NCBI RefSeq assembly: GCF_030546755.1 | Contig: NZ_JAUOPE010000003.1 | Location: 295,829 to 359,828 of the forward strand | Source of the DNA: Colwellia sp. 1_MG-2023 | GTDB lineage: Bacteria; Pseudomonadota; Gammaproteobacteria; Enterobacterales; Alteromonadaceae | DNA length: 64,000 nt | Direction of reading: 5' to 3' | Part shown: positions 1 through 9,213 of the stretch, one piece after another | How positions within the stretch are numbered: the stretch's first letter is position 1 | How the letters are laid out: every line of letters begins with the position of its first letter | Translations under genes and position numbers: made by a program | The notes under the pieces: model-generated | Told to the model about the DNA's origin: nothing | Databases searched by the model: none | What the model saw: only the letters and a program-made list of their open reading frames with translations

Positions 1-588
1 TAATCGTGTAATGTGAGGAATTTTTTCAAGTTTCTGTATTAGCCATGTTAAATGTTCATCACTGGCCATTAATGGGTCGCCACCACTAAAAATGACTTCA
101 TTAATTTCATGATGTTGCTCAATATAAGTTAACGCTTCCTGCCAACGTTGTTTGTTTGGGCTGTTATCTTGATAAGGAAAATGACGACGAAAACAGTAAC
201 GGCAATTAATAGCACATCCCGCTTTTACGATCATTAATACTCGGTGCTTGTATTTATGTAATAAACCTTCAGCGACAGAGTCATGCTCTTCTAAGGGATC
301 ATGAGTAAAACCGTCAGTAGTAATAAACTCATTAGATAATGGCATGACTTGTTTTAACAAAGGATCATTAATATCGCCTTTTTTCATGCGTGCGATAAAT
401 GGTTGAGGCACTCTAACCGGAAATAATTTTCGGGCATTAAAGTGCGCGCGGTAATTTTCTGGGCATATATTGACAGCTTCCAGTAGCTTTTCTGGATCAG
501 TAACCACATTTGATAATTCTTTTTGCCAAGAAGTGTGCAAATTATCGTGAATTTGAGGTATTATTTGCGGCATTTCTATTTTCAACAT
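1..588 (-). CDS. epmB: EF-P (R)-beta-lysine ligase partner EpmB, lysine 2,3-aminomutase family (3' part cut by window edge)
   Basis: This radical-SAM enzyme converts (S)-alpha-lysine to (R)-beta-lysine, which is then attached to Lys34 of elongation factor P. The 196 N-terminal residues are in the window. They include the radical-SAM cluster motif CxxxCxxC (C125, C129, C132, within CAINCRYCF), followed by the FSGGDPL glycine-rich SAM motif. The start ATG at 586-588 has a GAGAG ribosome site 4 bases upstream. The gene is divergent from efp with only 35 bases between the start codons, which fits its role in EF-P maturation. The C-terminal half lies outside the window, so intactness cannot be judged. 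Confidence 0.93.
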   Translation of the reverse strand, partial: MLKIEMPQIIPQIHDNLHTSWQKELSNVVTDPEKLLEAVNICPENYRAHFNARKLFPVRVPQPFIARMKKGDINDPLLKQVMPLSNEFITTDGFTHDPLEEHDSVAEGLLHKYKHRVLMIVKAGCAINCRYCFRRHFPYQDNSPNKQRWQEALTYIEQHHEINEVIFSGGDPLMASDEHLTWLIQKLEKIPHITRL

Positions 589-623
589 TTAACTCTCTGC
601 GTTAATAAAAAGAGAACACTCTT

Positions 624-1193
624 ATGGCGAACTACAGTACTAATCAGTTCAAAAACGGTCTTAAACTTATGATCGATGGCGAACCATGTAACATTTTAGA
701 TAACGAAATTGTAAAACCGGGTAAAGGCCAAGCGTTTAACCGTGTAAAAATCCGTAAACTTATTTCAGGCAAAGTGCTTGAAAAAACATTTAAATCGGGC
801 GATTCATGTGAAGGCGCCGATGTGATGGATTCTGAACTTGGTTATTTATATGCCGATGGCGAGTTTTGGCATTTTATGAATAATGACACTTTTGAGCAAG
901 TGGCAGCTGACGAAAAAGCGATTGGTGATAATGCAAAATGGTTAGTTGAAGGAGATCTTTGTACGATTACCTTCTGGAATGGTAATCCTATTTCGGTAGA
1001 TCCACCTAATTTTGTTGAAATTGAAATCACTGAAACAGATCCTGGCCTTAAAGGTGACACGGCTGGTACAGGTGGCAAACCAGCTACTTTGGCTACAGGT
1101 GCGGTTATTCGAGTTCCATTATTTGTTCAAATTGGTGAAGTAGTAAAAGTAGATACACGTACGGGTGACTACGTTTCACGCGCGAGTAAATAA
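624..1193 (+). CDS. efp: Elongation factor P
   Basis: EF-P enters the ribosomal E/P site and rescues ribosomes stalled at polyproline stretches. At 189 residues it has the normal family length. The N-terminal KOW-like domain carries the loop KPGKGQAF, whose Lys34 is the residue beta-lysylated by EpmA/EpmB. The OB-like domains end with the conserved [16 protein letters not shown] and VPLFV(Q)IGE(V)[10 protein letters not shown] segments. It starts at ATG 624 and sits head to head with epmB, so both probably share one short promoter region. An intrinsic terminator follows at 1323-1350. Confidence 0.97.
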   Translation: MANYSTNQFKNGLKLMIDGEPCNILDNEIVKPGKGQAFNRVKIRKLISGKVLEKTFKSGDSCEGADVMDSELGYLYADGEFWHFMNNDTFEQVAADEKAIGDNAKWLVEGDLCTITFWNGNPISVDPPNFVEIEITETDPGLKGDTAGTGGKPATLATGAVIRVPLFVQIGEVVKVDTRTGDYVSRASK

Positions 1194-1322
1194 TATTTTT
1201 ACTGGTTAAAAGCTTTGATAACTTCGTTTTTGTTGCACTCGCATAAGAAACACTATGCGTCGATTACAATGCCTTGTTCTGAAATATTTTTACTGCGTAA
1301 AAGTGCTTAATGATATTTTTTG

Positions 1323-1350
1323 AAAAGCTCACTCAATAGTGAGCTTTTTT
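1323..1350. terminator. Bidirectional intrinsic terminator between efp and the DUF4389 gene
   Basis: The hairpin AAAAGCTCACT/AGTGAGCTTTT has a short loop and a T-run on the plus side and an A-run on the other. It can therefore end transcripts from both convergent genes. Confidence 0.85.
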
Positions 1351-1363
1351 GTTTTAAGTCTAT

Positions 1364-1678
1364 TTAACTTCTTGAGGAATATTTATACACAGATTTATCT
1401 TCTGGCCAACCGCTTAAAGGGAAAGGGTAAGTGTCTGAGTTAGCGGTTAAAAACTCGTTAATTTGGTAGATGTAATTGTTTAAGTTTTTACCTAGTAATT
1501 TTAATCCTGAATTTGGTTTTCTTGTTAATAGCAACGAGAAAAATTGGAATATTGCGATAAGTGTGATGATAAAACGTGCAAAACCGCCAATAAATCCGAA
1601 TAAAATCATAAATATACCGCGCATCCATACACTCGTGTTTTTCCAGTTTTTAGTTGTCGTGGAATTTATATCTCGCAT
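1364..1678 (-). CDS. DUF4389 family membrane protein
   Basis: This 104-residue protein matches the DUF4389 pattern: a charged N-terminus, then a long hydrophobic segment (FMILFGFIGGFARFIITLIA) and a following amphipathic region ending in a polar tail. Its function is not established. The start was set at ATG 1676-1678 because AGAGGT lies 4 bases upstream. A longer reading frame extends 26 codons further upstream but has no ribosome site. It is convergent with efp and shares its terminator. Proteins of this family are usually found as small single genes in marine gammaproteobacteria. Confidence 0.7.
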   Translation of the reverse strand: MRDINSTTTKNWKNTSVWMRGIFMILFGFIGGFARFIITLIAIFQFFSLLLTRKPNSGLKLLGKNLNNYIYQINEFLTANSDTYPFPLSGWPEDKSVYKYSSRS

Positions 1679-1883
1679 TGTTACCTCTTTGCATATTTTT
1701 TCGTTTAATAAATACAGTGCAAAAACAAAACCATTTATTTTCTTTCTAATTTTCAATAGATTATGTTTTTCCTGTTCATCAAGCGATGTTAAATAAACTA
1801 ATTCTCAGTACATTTGACCATTTATTTATTGTTTGTTGATGAAACTATCCGATAACTGCAGACTGAGCTTAAACGGTTATCCA

Positions 1884-1909
1884 TAAAAAAGCCTGCAAAT
1901 GCAGGCTTT
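1884..1909 (-). terminator. Intrinsic terminator of the DPP IV-like gene
   Basis: On the minus strand the stem AAAGCCTGC/GCAGGCTTT is followed by a run of T residues, 27 bases after the stop codon of the upstream peptidase gene. Confidence 0.85.
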
Positions 1910-1935
1910 CGATAACAATCATATAAAAACAAAAG

Positions 1936-4251
1936 TTATTGAGTTTTTCTATTTTTTAAATAGCGATCAAAGTATTCGGTTTTCATGCCTTGTAAATGAA
2001 GGGTAGTACCTTTGCCTTCCCGTAAACTGTGAGAACGATTTGGGTATGACATAAATTGAAATTGCTTATTGTGCTTCACAAGTTCATTGATCAATCTTTC
2101 TGAGCCTTGATAATGCACATTATCGTCACCGGTACCATGAATTAATAATAAGTTGCCTTGTAAGTTTTTAGCATGGGTAATTGGTGAGCCTTGCTTATAG
2201 CCTTCTTCATTATCCGCTAAAATACCAGAGTATCGTTCTTGATAAATAGTATCGTATAAGCGCTGATCAGGTACTGGCGCTAATGCAATACCAACATGAT
2301 ATTGTTCTGGGTAACGGAACATCATATTTAAGGTCATCGACCCACCACCTGAATGTCCCCAAATTCCGACTCTGTCGGTATCAATATACTTCCAACGTTG
2401 CGCCATGGCCTTTAATGCGTCGGATTGATCACGTGATGATAATACGCCAACTGCGCCATATACTTGTTTACGCCACTCTCTACCTTTTGGTGCGCGAGTA
2501 CCGCGATTATCGATTGACGCAACGATATAGCCTTGCTCCGTCAACATTTGATCCCATAAATATGAGCTGCCACGCCATTTGTCTTGTACTGTTTGTCCCC
2601 ACGCTTCACCATAAACGTAGAAGATAATAGGATATTTCTTACTCGCATCGAAGTTCGCTGGGCGCATAATATAGCCATCAAGCACTAATCCGTCTTGTGC
2701 TTCAACTTGAAAAAACTCATGTTGAGGTTGGGCTAAAGTGGCGAGTTTATCAATCAGCTGTTTGTTGTCCATCATCATATGTTTTTCTTGATGGCCTTCA
2801 AGTTTTACTAAGCGTTTTTGTGTTGGTTGCGTAAAGGTAGAATGAGAATGGATCGCCCATTGACCATCATCAGACATTTGATAACTGTTATTTCCGGCAA
2901 AGCTTTCTGGAGTTATTTGTTGATTAACAACTGATGCATCTAATTTACTTCTGAATAAATAACGTTGACCAATATCTTGTGGAGAGGCAATGTAATATAA
3001 CCAGCCGCCTTTTTCATCGACTGCTTGCAAGCTAACGGTATCGAACTCACCAGGCGTTAAATCTAGTTTTGTTTTACCATCGCGAGAAATACTATAAAAG
3101 TGTCTCCAACCTGACGTTTCGCTGGTCCAAATAAAATTATCGCCGTTGTTTATCCATTTCGCGTCAGTAATGCCATCTAAGAAATGCTCATCTTTTTCAG
3201 TGTAAATTTTATTCACTTTACCCGTTGAAGCATTTGCTAAATAAAGTGCATTTCTGTCTTGCTTGCGGTTAAGGTGCTGAATAAGTATTTCTTCACTATT
3301 ACCAGACCAGTTCATGCGTGGAATATACATTTCACGTGAATTGTTTGGCAGATCAGCCCAGGTTGTTTTTTGTGTGGATAAGTCAACCACGCCAATTTTA
3401 GCTAATGCATTTGTTTCGCCTACTTTAGGGTATGGAAATGTCACTAAAGTTGGGTATAACTCGTCGGTATTGTTGATCATGTGAAAGTCTTTACTGCCAC
3501 TGGTATCTAACTGCCAATAAGCAATTTTTTCACCGTTAGGACTCCAACGGAAACCGTCACGAATGCCAAATTCTTCTTCATAAACCCAATCAAATAGTCC
3601 GTTAATGATACCGTTACCTGCATCATGAGTTAATTGAGTGATTTTTGTTGAGGCTAAATTTTCGAGATAAATGTTATTGTCTACCACATAAGCAACTTTT
3701 GTGGCACCAGGAGAAAACTTTGCAAACATCAATGAACTTGCTTTAACGCTTTCACCGCCTAATTGTTTTAAAGTGTGATTAGCTAAATTTAAAACCCAGT
3801 AATCACCACGGCTGTTAGAGCGCCATACTTTTTTGCTATTCGTATAGATGAGCAATTGTTTACGATCGTCTGACCAAATGTAGTTGTCAATCGATAACGG
3901 TTTTTCTGCACCTTCTGGCGTTAATTGTTCAGCACTCACTAATACTTTTCGAGCCAATGTTTCAGGATCATAAACGACAATATCTTTGCCAATACTTTGC
4001 TCTTTGCCATTATCATCAGCTTTTGTGGTTGCTGATTTTTCTATGGCAGTATAGCCACTACCATCAGCTAACCAACGAATTCTACCAATGCTTTCTGAGC
4101 TAAATTCTCTATCTTTATAAATACGTTCAAGTGTTAACGGATTAGTTAAAGCAGTATTTTCGTTGTTATTTGTATGTGTGCTTTGACAGGCGGTTAATGC
4201 TGTAAACATTACGGTTCCAACAAACCACAGTTTTATTGTTGTGCGTTGCAT
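1936..4251 (-). CDS. Dipeptidyl peptidase IV-like S9 serine peptidase, lipoprotein
   Basis: This exopeptidase should release N-terminal dipeptides, classically Xaa-Pro, from peptides in the periplasm or at the outer membrane. The 771 residues begin with a signal sequence and lipobox (LTAC, Cys22). A beta-propeller region (DPPIV_N) carries the motif DWVYEEEFG, whose Glu pair binds the substrate amino terminus. The C-terminal alpha/beta-hydrolase domain holds the triad: Ser634 in GHSGGGS, Asp709 in GTGDDNVHYQ and His741 in NRSHSL. All key residues are present. The gene stands alone with its own terminator. The palindrome ATTGTATACAAT lies 34 bases upstream of the start, between likely -35 and -10 elements, which suggests repression by a GntR-type regulator (inference). 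Confidence 0.92.
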   Translation of the reverse strand: MQRTTIKLWFVGTVMFTALTACQSTHTNNNENTALTNPLTLERIYKDREFSSESIGRIRWLADGSGYTAIEKSATTKADDNGKEQSIGKDIVVYDPETLARKVLVSAEQLTPEGAEKPLSIDNYIWSDDRKQLLIYTNSKKVWRSNSRGDYWVLNLANHTLKQLGGESVKASSLMFAKFSPGATKVAYVVDNNIYLENLASTKITQLTHDAGNGIINGLFDWVYEEEFGIRDGFRWSPNGEKIAYWQLDTSGSKDFHMINNTDELYPTLVTFPYPKVGETNALAKIGVVDLSTQKTTWADLPNNSREMYIPRMNWSGNSEEILIQHLNRKQDRNALYLANASTGKVNKIYTEKDEHFLDGITDAKWINNGDNFIWTSETSGWRHFYSISRDGKTKLDLTPGEFDTVSLQAVDEKGGWLYYIASPQDIGQRYLFRSKLDASVVNQQITPESFAGNNSYQMSDDGQWAIHSHSTFTQPTQKRLVKLEGHQEKHMMMDNKQLIDKLATLAQPQHEFFQVEAQDGLVLDGYIMRPANFDASKKYPIIFYVYGEAWGQTVQDKWRGSSYLWDQMLTEQGYIVASIDNRGTRAPKGREWRKQVYGAVGVLSSRDQSDALKAMAQRWKYIDTDRVGIWGHSGGGSMTLNMMFRYPEQYHVGIALAPVPDQRLYDTIYQERYSGILADNEEGYKQGSPITHAKNLQGNLLLIHGTGDDNVHYQGSERLINELVKHNKQFQFMSYPNRSHSLREGKGTTLHLQGMKTEYFDRYLKNRKTQ

Positions 4252-4284
4252 AGTGTTTTCCTTTTTTGAAGGACGACACTTTAA

Positions 4285-4296
4285 ATTGTATACAAT
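4285..4296. promoter_or_regulatory. Perfect 12-bp palindrome ATTGTATACAAT in the DPP IV promoter
   Basis: The palindrome lies between a TTGCCA -35-like hexamer and a TAAAGT -10-like hexamer spaced 17 bases apart on the minus strand. Its half-sites TTGT..ACAA fit the general TNGT..ACNA pattern of GntR-family operators. The same 12 bases recur at 50319-50330, ahead of another putative peptidase gene. Confidence 0.55.
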
Positions 4297-4428
4297 ATGT
4301 TGGCAATGCTTTTTGTCGCAAAAGATTAATTATTGCCTTAAATATAATTGGATTAATATTGGCACAAGACATTGAATTTTTGAATTATCCCCCCCATTAA
4401 ATGAAGATTAATTGGCTCACATGGTTTA

Positions 4429-5385
4429 ATGGTTATTGATATGCAAAATGCGTTAGATATTTCTGGGTTGAAAAAAGTATATAAAGGCGGTTTTCAAGCC
4501 TTAAAAGGAATTGATTTAACCGTGAAACAGGGGGACTTCTTTGCGTTGTTAGGTCCCAATGGTGCAGGTAAATCTACAACTATCGGTGTTATCACCTCGT
4601 TAGTGAATAAAACTGCAGGTCAAGTGAAGGTGTATGGTCATGATATTGATCACGAACTTGAAGACGCTAAAAGTTTTATTGGTTTAGTTCCTCAAGAATT
4701 CAATTTTAATCAATTTGAATCTTTAATGAGAATCTTGGTGAATCAAGCCGGTTATTATGGCGTTGAACGTAGTGTTGCTCATGAAAGAGCGGAAAAATAT
4801 TTAAAACAATTAGATCTTTGGGATAAGCGTAATGATGCAGCCAGAATGCTATCTGGTGGAATGAAACGTCGGTTAATGATCGCCCGAGCATTAATGCATG
4901 AGCCTAAAATGCTCATTCTTGACGAACCGACTGCCGGGGTTGATATTGAGCTGCGTCGCTCGATGTGGGATTTTTTACGTGAGCTCAACAGCCAAGGAAT
5001 TACCATAATATTAACCACGCATTACTTAGAAGAAGCAGAAATGCTTTGTCGTAATATCGCGATAATTGATTCTGGTATTATTGTTGAAAACACCGATATG
5101 AAATCGTTATTAGCAAAACTAGACGTAGAAACCATTGTGCTTGATTTAAGTATTGGCGGCGCAGAGCCCAAATTAAACGATTTTTGTTATCGAATTATTG
5201 ATGATCATACCATTGAGGTCGATATTAAAAAATCGCAGCGAATTAATGATGTATTTAGCCAGTTAACTGAGCAAAATATCAATGTATTAAGTTTACGTAA
5301 CAAAAGTAATCGCCTTGAAGAATTATTTGTCAGTATCATAGGTACGGGCGCTAGTAGCGAAAAACAAACACAAGGAGCGCAATAA
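4429..5385 (+). CDS. yadG: ABC-2 type transporter, ATP-binding subunit (YadG-like)
   Basis: This is the ATPase of a two-gene ABC exporter. The nucleotide-binding domain fills about residues 8-230 with Walker A GPNGAGKST, signature LSGGMKRRLMIARAL, Walker B MLILDEPTAG and the switch His in TTHYLEEAE. A further 80-residue C-terminal segment follows, as in E. coli YadG (318 against 308 residues). An alternative ATG four codons downstream (4441) is equally plausible because neither start has a clear ribosome site. The permease gene begins 2 bases after the stop, so the two are translated together. The substrate is not known. Confidence 0.88.
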   Translation: MVIDMQNALDISGLKKVYKGGFQALKGIDLTVKQGDFFALLGPNGAGKSTTIGVITSLVNKTAGQVKVYGHDIDHELEDAKSFIGLVPQEFNFNQFESLMRILVNQAGYYGVERSVAHERAEKYLKQLDLWDKRNDAARMLSGGMKRRLMIARALMHEPKMLILDEPTAGVDIELRRSMWDFLRELNSQGITIILTTHYLEEAEMLCRNIAIIDSGIIVENTDMKSLLAKLDVETIVLDLSIGGAEPKLNDFCYRIIDDHTIEVDIKKSQRINDVFSQLTEQNINVLSLRNKSNRLEELFVSIIGTGASSEKQTQGAQ

Positions 5386-5386
5386 T

Positions 5387-6160
5387 ATGTCCTCGGCAAG
5401 AAATATGATCGCGCTAAAGAGTATCTTACATAAAGAAGTTCACCGCTTTATGCGGATTTGGGTGCAAACCTTAGTGCCGCCGGCAATCACGATCAGTTTG
5501 TATTTTGTGATTTTTGGTGAGTTAATTGGTTCTCGCATTGGTCAAATGGGCGGCTTTGATTATATGTCGTTTATTGTTCCAGGTTTGATCATGATGAGTG
5601 TGATCACTAACTCTTATTCCAATGTTGCTTCTTCGTTTTTTAGTGCTAAATGGCAACGAAATGTCGAAGAAATGCTTGTTGCACCTGTCCCAAACTGGGT
5701 GATTGTTGCGGGTTATGTTGGCGGAGGCATGTGCCGTGGCATTCTAGTGGGCTGTATTGTCACGCTGATTTCATTATTATTTACGGAAATTCAAGTGCAT
5801 AATATTTGGATCATTATTGTGACCGTTGCGCTAACGTCAGCGACTTTTGCCTTAGGTGGTTTAATTAACGCTATTTTTGCCGGTAGTTTTGATGATATAT
5901 CGATTATTCCTACGTTTATATTAACGCCGCTCACCTATTTAGGTGGTGTGTTTTATTCAATTACGCTGTTACCTGATTTTTGGCAAGGTGTTTCTCAAGC
6001 CAACCCCATTGTTTATATGGTAAATGCATTCAGGTATGGTTTTCTTGGTATTTCAGATGTTAGTTTAGTGGCTGCTTTTTCTGTGCTAACCGGTTTTATT
6101 ATTACTCTTTTTGTTATAGCTATGACGTTAATAACAAAGGGTATTGGTTTACGAAGTTAA
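5387..6160 (+). CDS. yadH: ABC-2 type transporter permease (YadH-like)
   Basis: This inner membrane subunit pairs with the preceding ATPase. It has 257 residues and about six hydrophobic segments in the ABC-2 arrangement, with the conserved region FILTPLTYLGGVFYSI just before the last helices. Its length matches E. coli YadH (256). The ribosome site AAGGAG lies within the end of the ATPase gene, and the start codon follows its stop at once, so the two form a compact operon. The methyltransferase gene follows 26 bases later and may be cotranscribed. The transported compound cannot be read from the sequence. Confidence 0.87.
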   Translation: MSSARNMIALKSILHKEVHRFMRIWVQTLVPPAITISLYFVIFGELIGSRIGQMGGFDYMSFIVPGLIMMSVITNSYSNVASSFFSAKWQRNVEEMLVAPVPNWVIVAGYVGGGMCRGILVGCIVTLISLLFTEIQVHNIWIIIVTVALTSATFALGGLINAIFAGSFDDISIIPTFILTPLTYLGGVFYSITLLPDFWQGVSQANPIVYMVNAFRYGFLGISDVSLVAAFSVLTGFIITLFVIAMTLITKGIGLRS

Positions 6161-6186
6161 TTACTTTAATCATTTAAGAATATATT

Positions 6187-6876
6187 GTGACAGATAACAA
6201 CAAGCCATTAGGTGACTCAAAAGCAATTGTAACTAATCAGCCAGGCATACATGAAAAGCTAGCTGAAATAGTACAAAAACATCTTACACACCCTTCGAAA
6301 AAGCCTTTTCAGGCGCATACTTTAGAAGCGTTTGAGCTAGCTAATAGCCGAGTGTTAGCACACCAAGGTGAAGTGATTTTAGATTCTTGTTGTGGCGTTG
6401 GACAAAGTACACGATTGTTGGCGAAACAAAATCCGCAAGCGTTAGTTATTGGTGTTGATAAATCCGCACACCGAATTGAGCGTAATGACGAAGAATTAAC
6501 GGCTACAACAAACACACATGGCATTGATAATTTTATGTTAGTTCGCGCTGATCTAAATGATTTTTATCGATTAGTTAAACAGGCGAAGTGGCCGGTATCT
6601 CAACATTATATTCTTTATCCTAATCCTTGGCCGAAAGCTAAACATATACAACGACGATGGCATGGCAGTGCGGTTTTTCCTGAAATTATAGCCATAGGTA
6701 AAGAAATCGTTTTAAGAAGTAATTGGCGGTTATATTTAGAAGAATTTCAGTTTTCAGCTGAAATTTCTGGAAGATCTGGCATCATCAGTCAAGTAAAGGA
6801 TAATCAACCTTTAACCCCGTTTGAGGCTAAATATCAATTAAGTGGGCAAGTGTGTTGGCAGTTAACGATTAAATAA
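6187..6876 (+). CDS. TrmB-like SAM-dependent methyltransferase
   Basis: The 229-residue protein has a Rossmann methyltransferase fold with the SAM loop LDSCCGVGQST (normally GxGxG in TrmB) and VIGVDKSAHRI. The segment LYPNPWPKAKHIQRRWHG closely resembles the tRNA-binding motif (F/Y)PDPWPKKRH of tRNA (guanine-N7)-methyltransferase. It starts at GTG 6187. It looks like a divergent paralogue of TrmB that is widespread in Alteromonadales rather than the main m7G46 enzyme: the glycine motif is altered to CCGVGQ and the PDPWP aspartate is replaced by Asn. The substrate is therefore open. It follows the YadGH genes closely. Confidence 0.75.
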   Translation: MTDNNKPLGDSKAIVTNQPGIHEKLAEIVQKHLTHPSKKPFQAHTLEAFELANSRVLAHQGEVILDSCCGVGQSTRLLAKQNPQALVIGVDKSAHRIERNDEELTATTNTHGIDNFMLVRADLNDFYRLVKQAKWPVSQHYILYPNPWPKAKHIQRRWHGSAVFPEIIAIGKEIVLRSNWRLYLEEFQFSAEISGRSGIISQVKDNQPLTPFEAKYQLSGQVCWQLTIK

Positions 6877-7142
6877 ACGGCTTAACAGCTGGTTTTCCAC
6901 ATTTGTGCATGCCTGTAATAACCTTGCAAGAATGAATTTTGCTTTCTTTAATTCACTCAATAATTTCTTGCGAAAAATGCTAATAATTAGTGGTTATTTT
7001 CACTAAAAAGTAGTAATAAATTTCAACTGTTTATTCTTGGGATTGCTAAGGATAAATTAAAAACCAAGTTAAAACAATGGATTATGATTTTGGCTTGTTA
7101 CTTGAATAGTGCTTGGTAAGTTTAATTAAAGGAAGATTCAAA

Positions 7143-7241
7143 ATGACTTACAATATTAAAAAAAATGTATTAATGATGGCCTTAAGTAGTTTAGCAATCG
7201 TTGAGTTAGGTTTTGTTTATTTAGCGACATTGGTTGCTTAA
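7143..7241 (+). CDS. 32-residue putative membrane peptide
   Basis: The short frame starts at ATG 7143 with a good ribosome site (AAAGGAAG, 6 bases upstream) and encodes a charged N-terminus (MTYNIKKN) followed by one hydrophobic helix ending at Ala32. This is the profile of a single-pass small membrane protein. It lies alone in the gap between the TrmB-like gene and panP, with nested inverted repeats upstream at 6926-6971. No family is recognised. The support is the strong ribosome site plus the clean charged-then-hydrophobic pattern; conservation would have to confirm it. Confidence 0.45.
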   Translation: MTYNIKKNVLMMALSSLAIVELGFVYLATLVA

Positions 7242-7363
7242 TTACCATAAAAGCCAAATGCATCGATGAAAATACAAGACATTTGACGTAAATTTTATTA
7301 AAGTGCCGCACTTATAACATTATTATCGCTTGCATTAGTTCAAGCTGTGAACAGTGAATAAGT

Positions 7364-9001
7364 ATGACGGGTAGCAAAAGAAAAGCTCAGGCAACTCAAG
7401 AGTCTTTGCATCGAATTTTTACCATACCAGAAGCGCCAAATTCTACATTAGGGCGTATAGAAAAAGAGATCTCACAAAACTTAGCGGGTTTTCTTGGTAA
7501 TCATATCGCAGCGAAAGAACAAGCGTTGTCTGAAATAGAAAAAGATTTCGATTGCTCTAAAATTCCAGAACAACCAACGTTTGTGTCTGATCACATGCAC
7601 CACTTATTAGATAAATTGGTGTCGCAATCTGTTCATACTTCCAGTCCAAGTTTTATTGGTCATATGACCTCAGCCTTACCTTACTTTATTCTCCCGTTAT
7701 CAAAGCTAATGGTCGGCTTAAATCAAAACCTTGTTAAAATTGAAACCTCGAAAGCTTTTACGCCATTAGAGCGTCAAGTGCTAGGTATGTTGCACCGTTT
7801 AGTGTATCAAAATGATGATAAATTTTATGATACTTGGATGCACAGCGCCAACCATTCGTTAGGTGCATTTTGTTCTGGCGGCACGGTCGCTAACATAACT
7901 GCACTTTGGGTAGCTCGTAATAACTTACTAAAACCGGATGGAAAATTTAAAGGTGTTGCTCGAGAAGGAATCTTTCAGGCACTCAAACATTATCAATATG
8001 ATGGCCTTGCTATTTTAGTGTCAAGCCGTGGTCATTATTCCTTAAAGAAATCAGCAGATATCTTAGGCTTAGGTCAAGACAGCGTCATTGCGATACCTAC
8101 CGACTCAAACAATAAAATTAATTGTCAAAAACTTAAAGATAAGTGTGAAGAACTTGCCGCTAAAAATATACGGGTGCTAAGTATTGTTGGTGTTGCAGGC
8201 ACTACTGAAACAGGAAACATTGACCCGTTAACTGAAATGGCGCAAATTGCTCAACAGTATGACTGCCATTTCCATGTTGATGCAGCGTGGGGTGGGGCTA
8301 CGTTACTTTCAGAAAAGTATCGTCCTTTATTACAAGGCATTGAACTGGCTGATTCTGTCACTATTGATGCGCATAAACAAATGTACGTTCCTATGGGAGC
8401 GGGATTAGTGGTTTTTAAAAATCCGGCATCAGTTGCCTCAATTGAACATCATGCGGAATATATTTTACGTAAAGGTTCAAAAGATTTAGGCTCTCATACC
8501 TTAGAAGGTTCTCGACCAGGAATGGCAATGTTAGTTTATGCTAGCTTACACGTTATCAGTCGCCCTGGTTATGAGCTATTAATTAACCAAAGTATTGATA
8601 AAGCTAATTATTTTGCTGGCATAATTGAACAACATCCTGACTTTGAATTGATCACAAAACCAGAGTTATGTTTACTAACTTATCGATATAACCCTAAAGT
8701 GGTTCAAGAATTTCTATCGCAAGCAGATGATGAAAGTCAAGATGCAGTGAATAGTTTATTGGATATGCTCACCAAATTTATTCAAAAGCGCCAACGTGAA
8801 AATGGTAAATCTTTTGTATCTCGTACTCGTATTGAAGTACAAAAGTATCGCGGACGAAAAACATTAGTATTTCGCGTAGTTCTTGCAAATCCTTTAACAT
8901 CGAAAGATATTTTAGAGGATATTTTGATTGAACAGAGCGAACTTGCTCAAGAAAGTCACACCTTCTTACCAAAATTAATCAGTCTATCTAATAAAAAGTA
9001 A
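7364..9001 (+). CDS. panP: Pyridoxal-phosphate-dependent aspartate 1-decarboxylase PanP
   Basis: PanP decarboxylates L-aspartate to beta-alanine for pantothenate and coenzyme A synthesis, replacing the pyruvoyl enzyme PanD in many Vibrionales and Alteromonadales. The 545 residues match the length and N-terminal pattern of the TIGR03799 family, with SPSFIGHMTSALPYF near residue 95. The group II decarboxylase core shows HVDAAWGG and the cofactor lysine about residue 338 in TIDAHKQMYVP. General glutamate decarboxylase annotation is the main alternative, but the N-terminal extension fits PanP better. It is a single gene, followed by a terminator at 9038-9070. Confidence 0.88.
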   Translation: MTGSKRKAQATQESLHRIFTIPEAPNSTLGRIEKEISQNLAGFLGNHIAAKEQALSEIEKDFDCSKIPEQPTFVSDHMHHLLDKLVSQSVHTSSPSFIGHMTSALPYFILPLSKLMVGLNQNLVKIETSKAFTPLERQVLGMLHRLVYQNDDKFYDTWMHSANHSLGAFCSGGTVANITALWVARNNLLKPDGKFKGVAREGIFQALKHYQYDGLAILVSSRGHYSLKKSADILGLGQDSVIAIPTDSNNKINCQKLKDKCEELAAKNIRVLSIVGVAGTTETGNIDPLTEMAQIAQQYDCHFHVDAAWGGATLLSEKYRPLLQGIELADSVTIDAHKQMYVPMGAGLVVFKNPASVASIEHHAEYILRKGSKDLGSHTLEGSRPGMAMLVYASLHVISRPGYELLINQSIDKANYFAGIIEQHPDFELITKPELCLLTYRYNPKVVQEFLSQADDESQDAVNSLLDMLTKFIQKRQRENGKSFVSRTRIEVQKYRGRKTLVFRVVLANPLTSKDILEDILIEQSELAQESHTFLPKLISLSNKK

Positions 9002-9037
9002 CGATATTTTATTTATTTTTTAGAGAATTTTCATCGA

Positions 9038-9070
9038 TACTCCATATAGCAATGTATGGAGTAAGTTTTT
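9038..9070 (+). terminator. Intrinsic terminator of panP
   Basis: A 9-bp stem TACTCCATA/TATGGAGTA with an 8-base loop is followed by AGTTTTTG, 37 bases after the panP stop codon. Confidence 0.75.
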
Positions 9071-9213
9071 GATTTTTAAAATATTTTAGCTATCTCCCCA
9101 CTGCTAGAAATGAAACTTTTGTTTTCTTTTCGCAACATAAATCTTTCGATGTTCTTTCATTGTGAAAGTTATTGTGTAATAATTCAGTTGTGGTTACATT
9201 TTTCGGGAGCAGT

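Noticed and set aside
1476..1796. Plus-strand frame of 106 codons opposite the DUF4389 gene
   Set aside because: Antisense of a gene with a recognised family and a better start signal; no ribosome site and no domain-like composition.
7364..9001. Glutamate decarboxylase (GABA pathway) as identity of the PLP decarboxylase
   Set aside because: The N-terminal extension and length fit the aspartate decarboxylase PanP family better, and there is no GABA antiporter or transaminase gene nearby.
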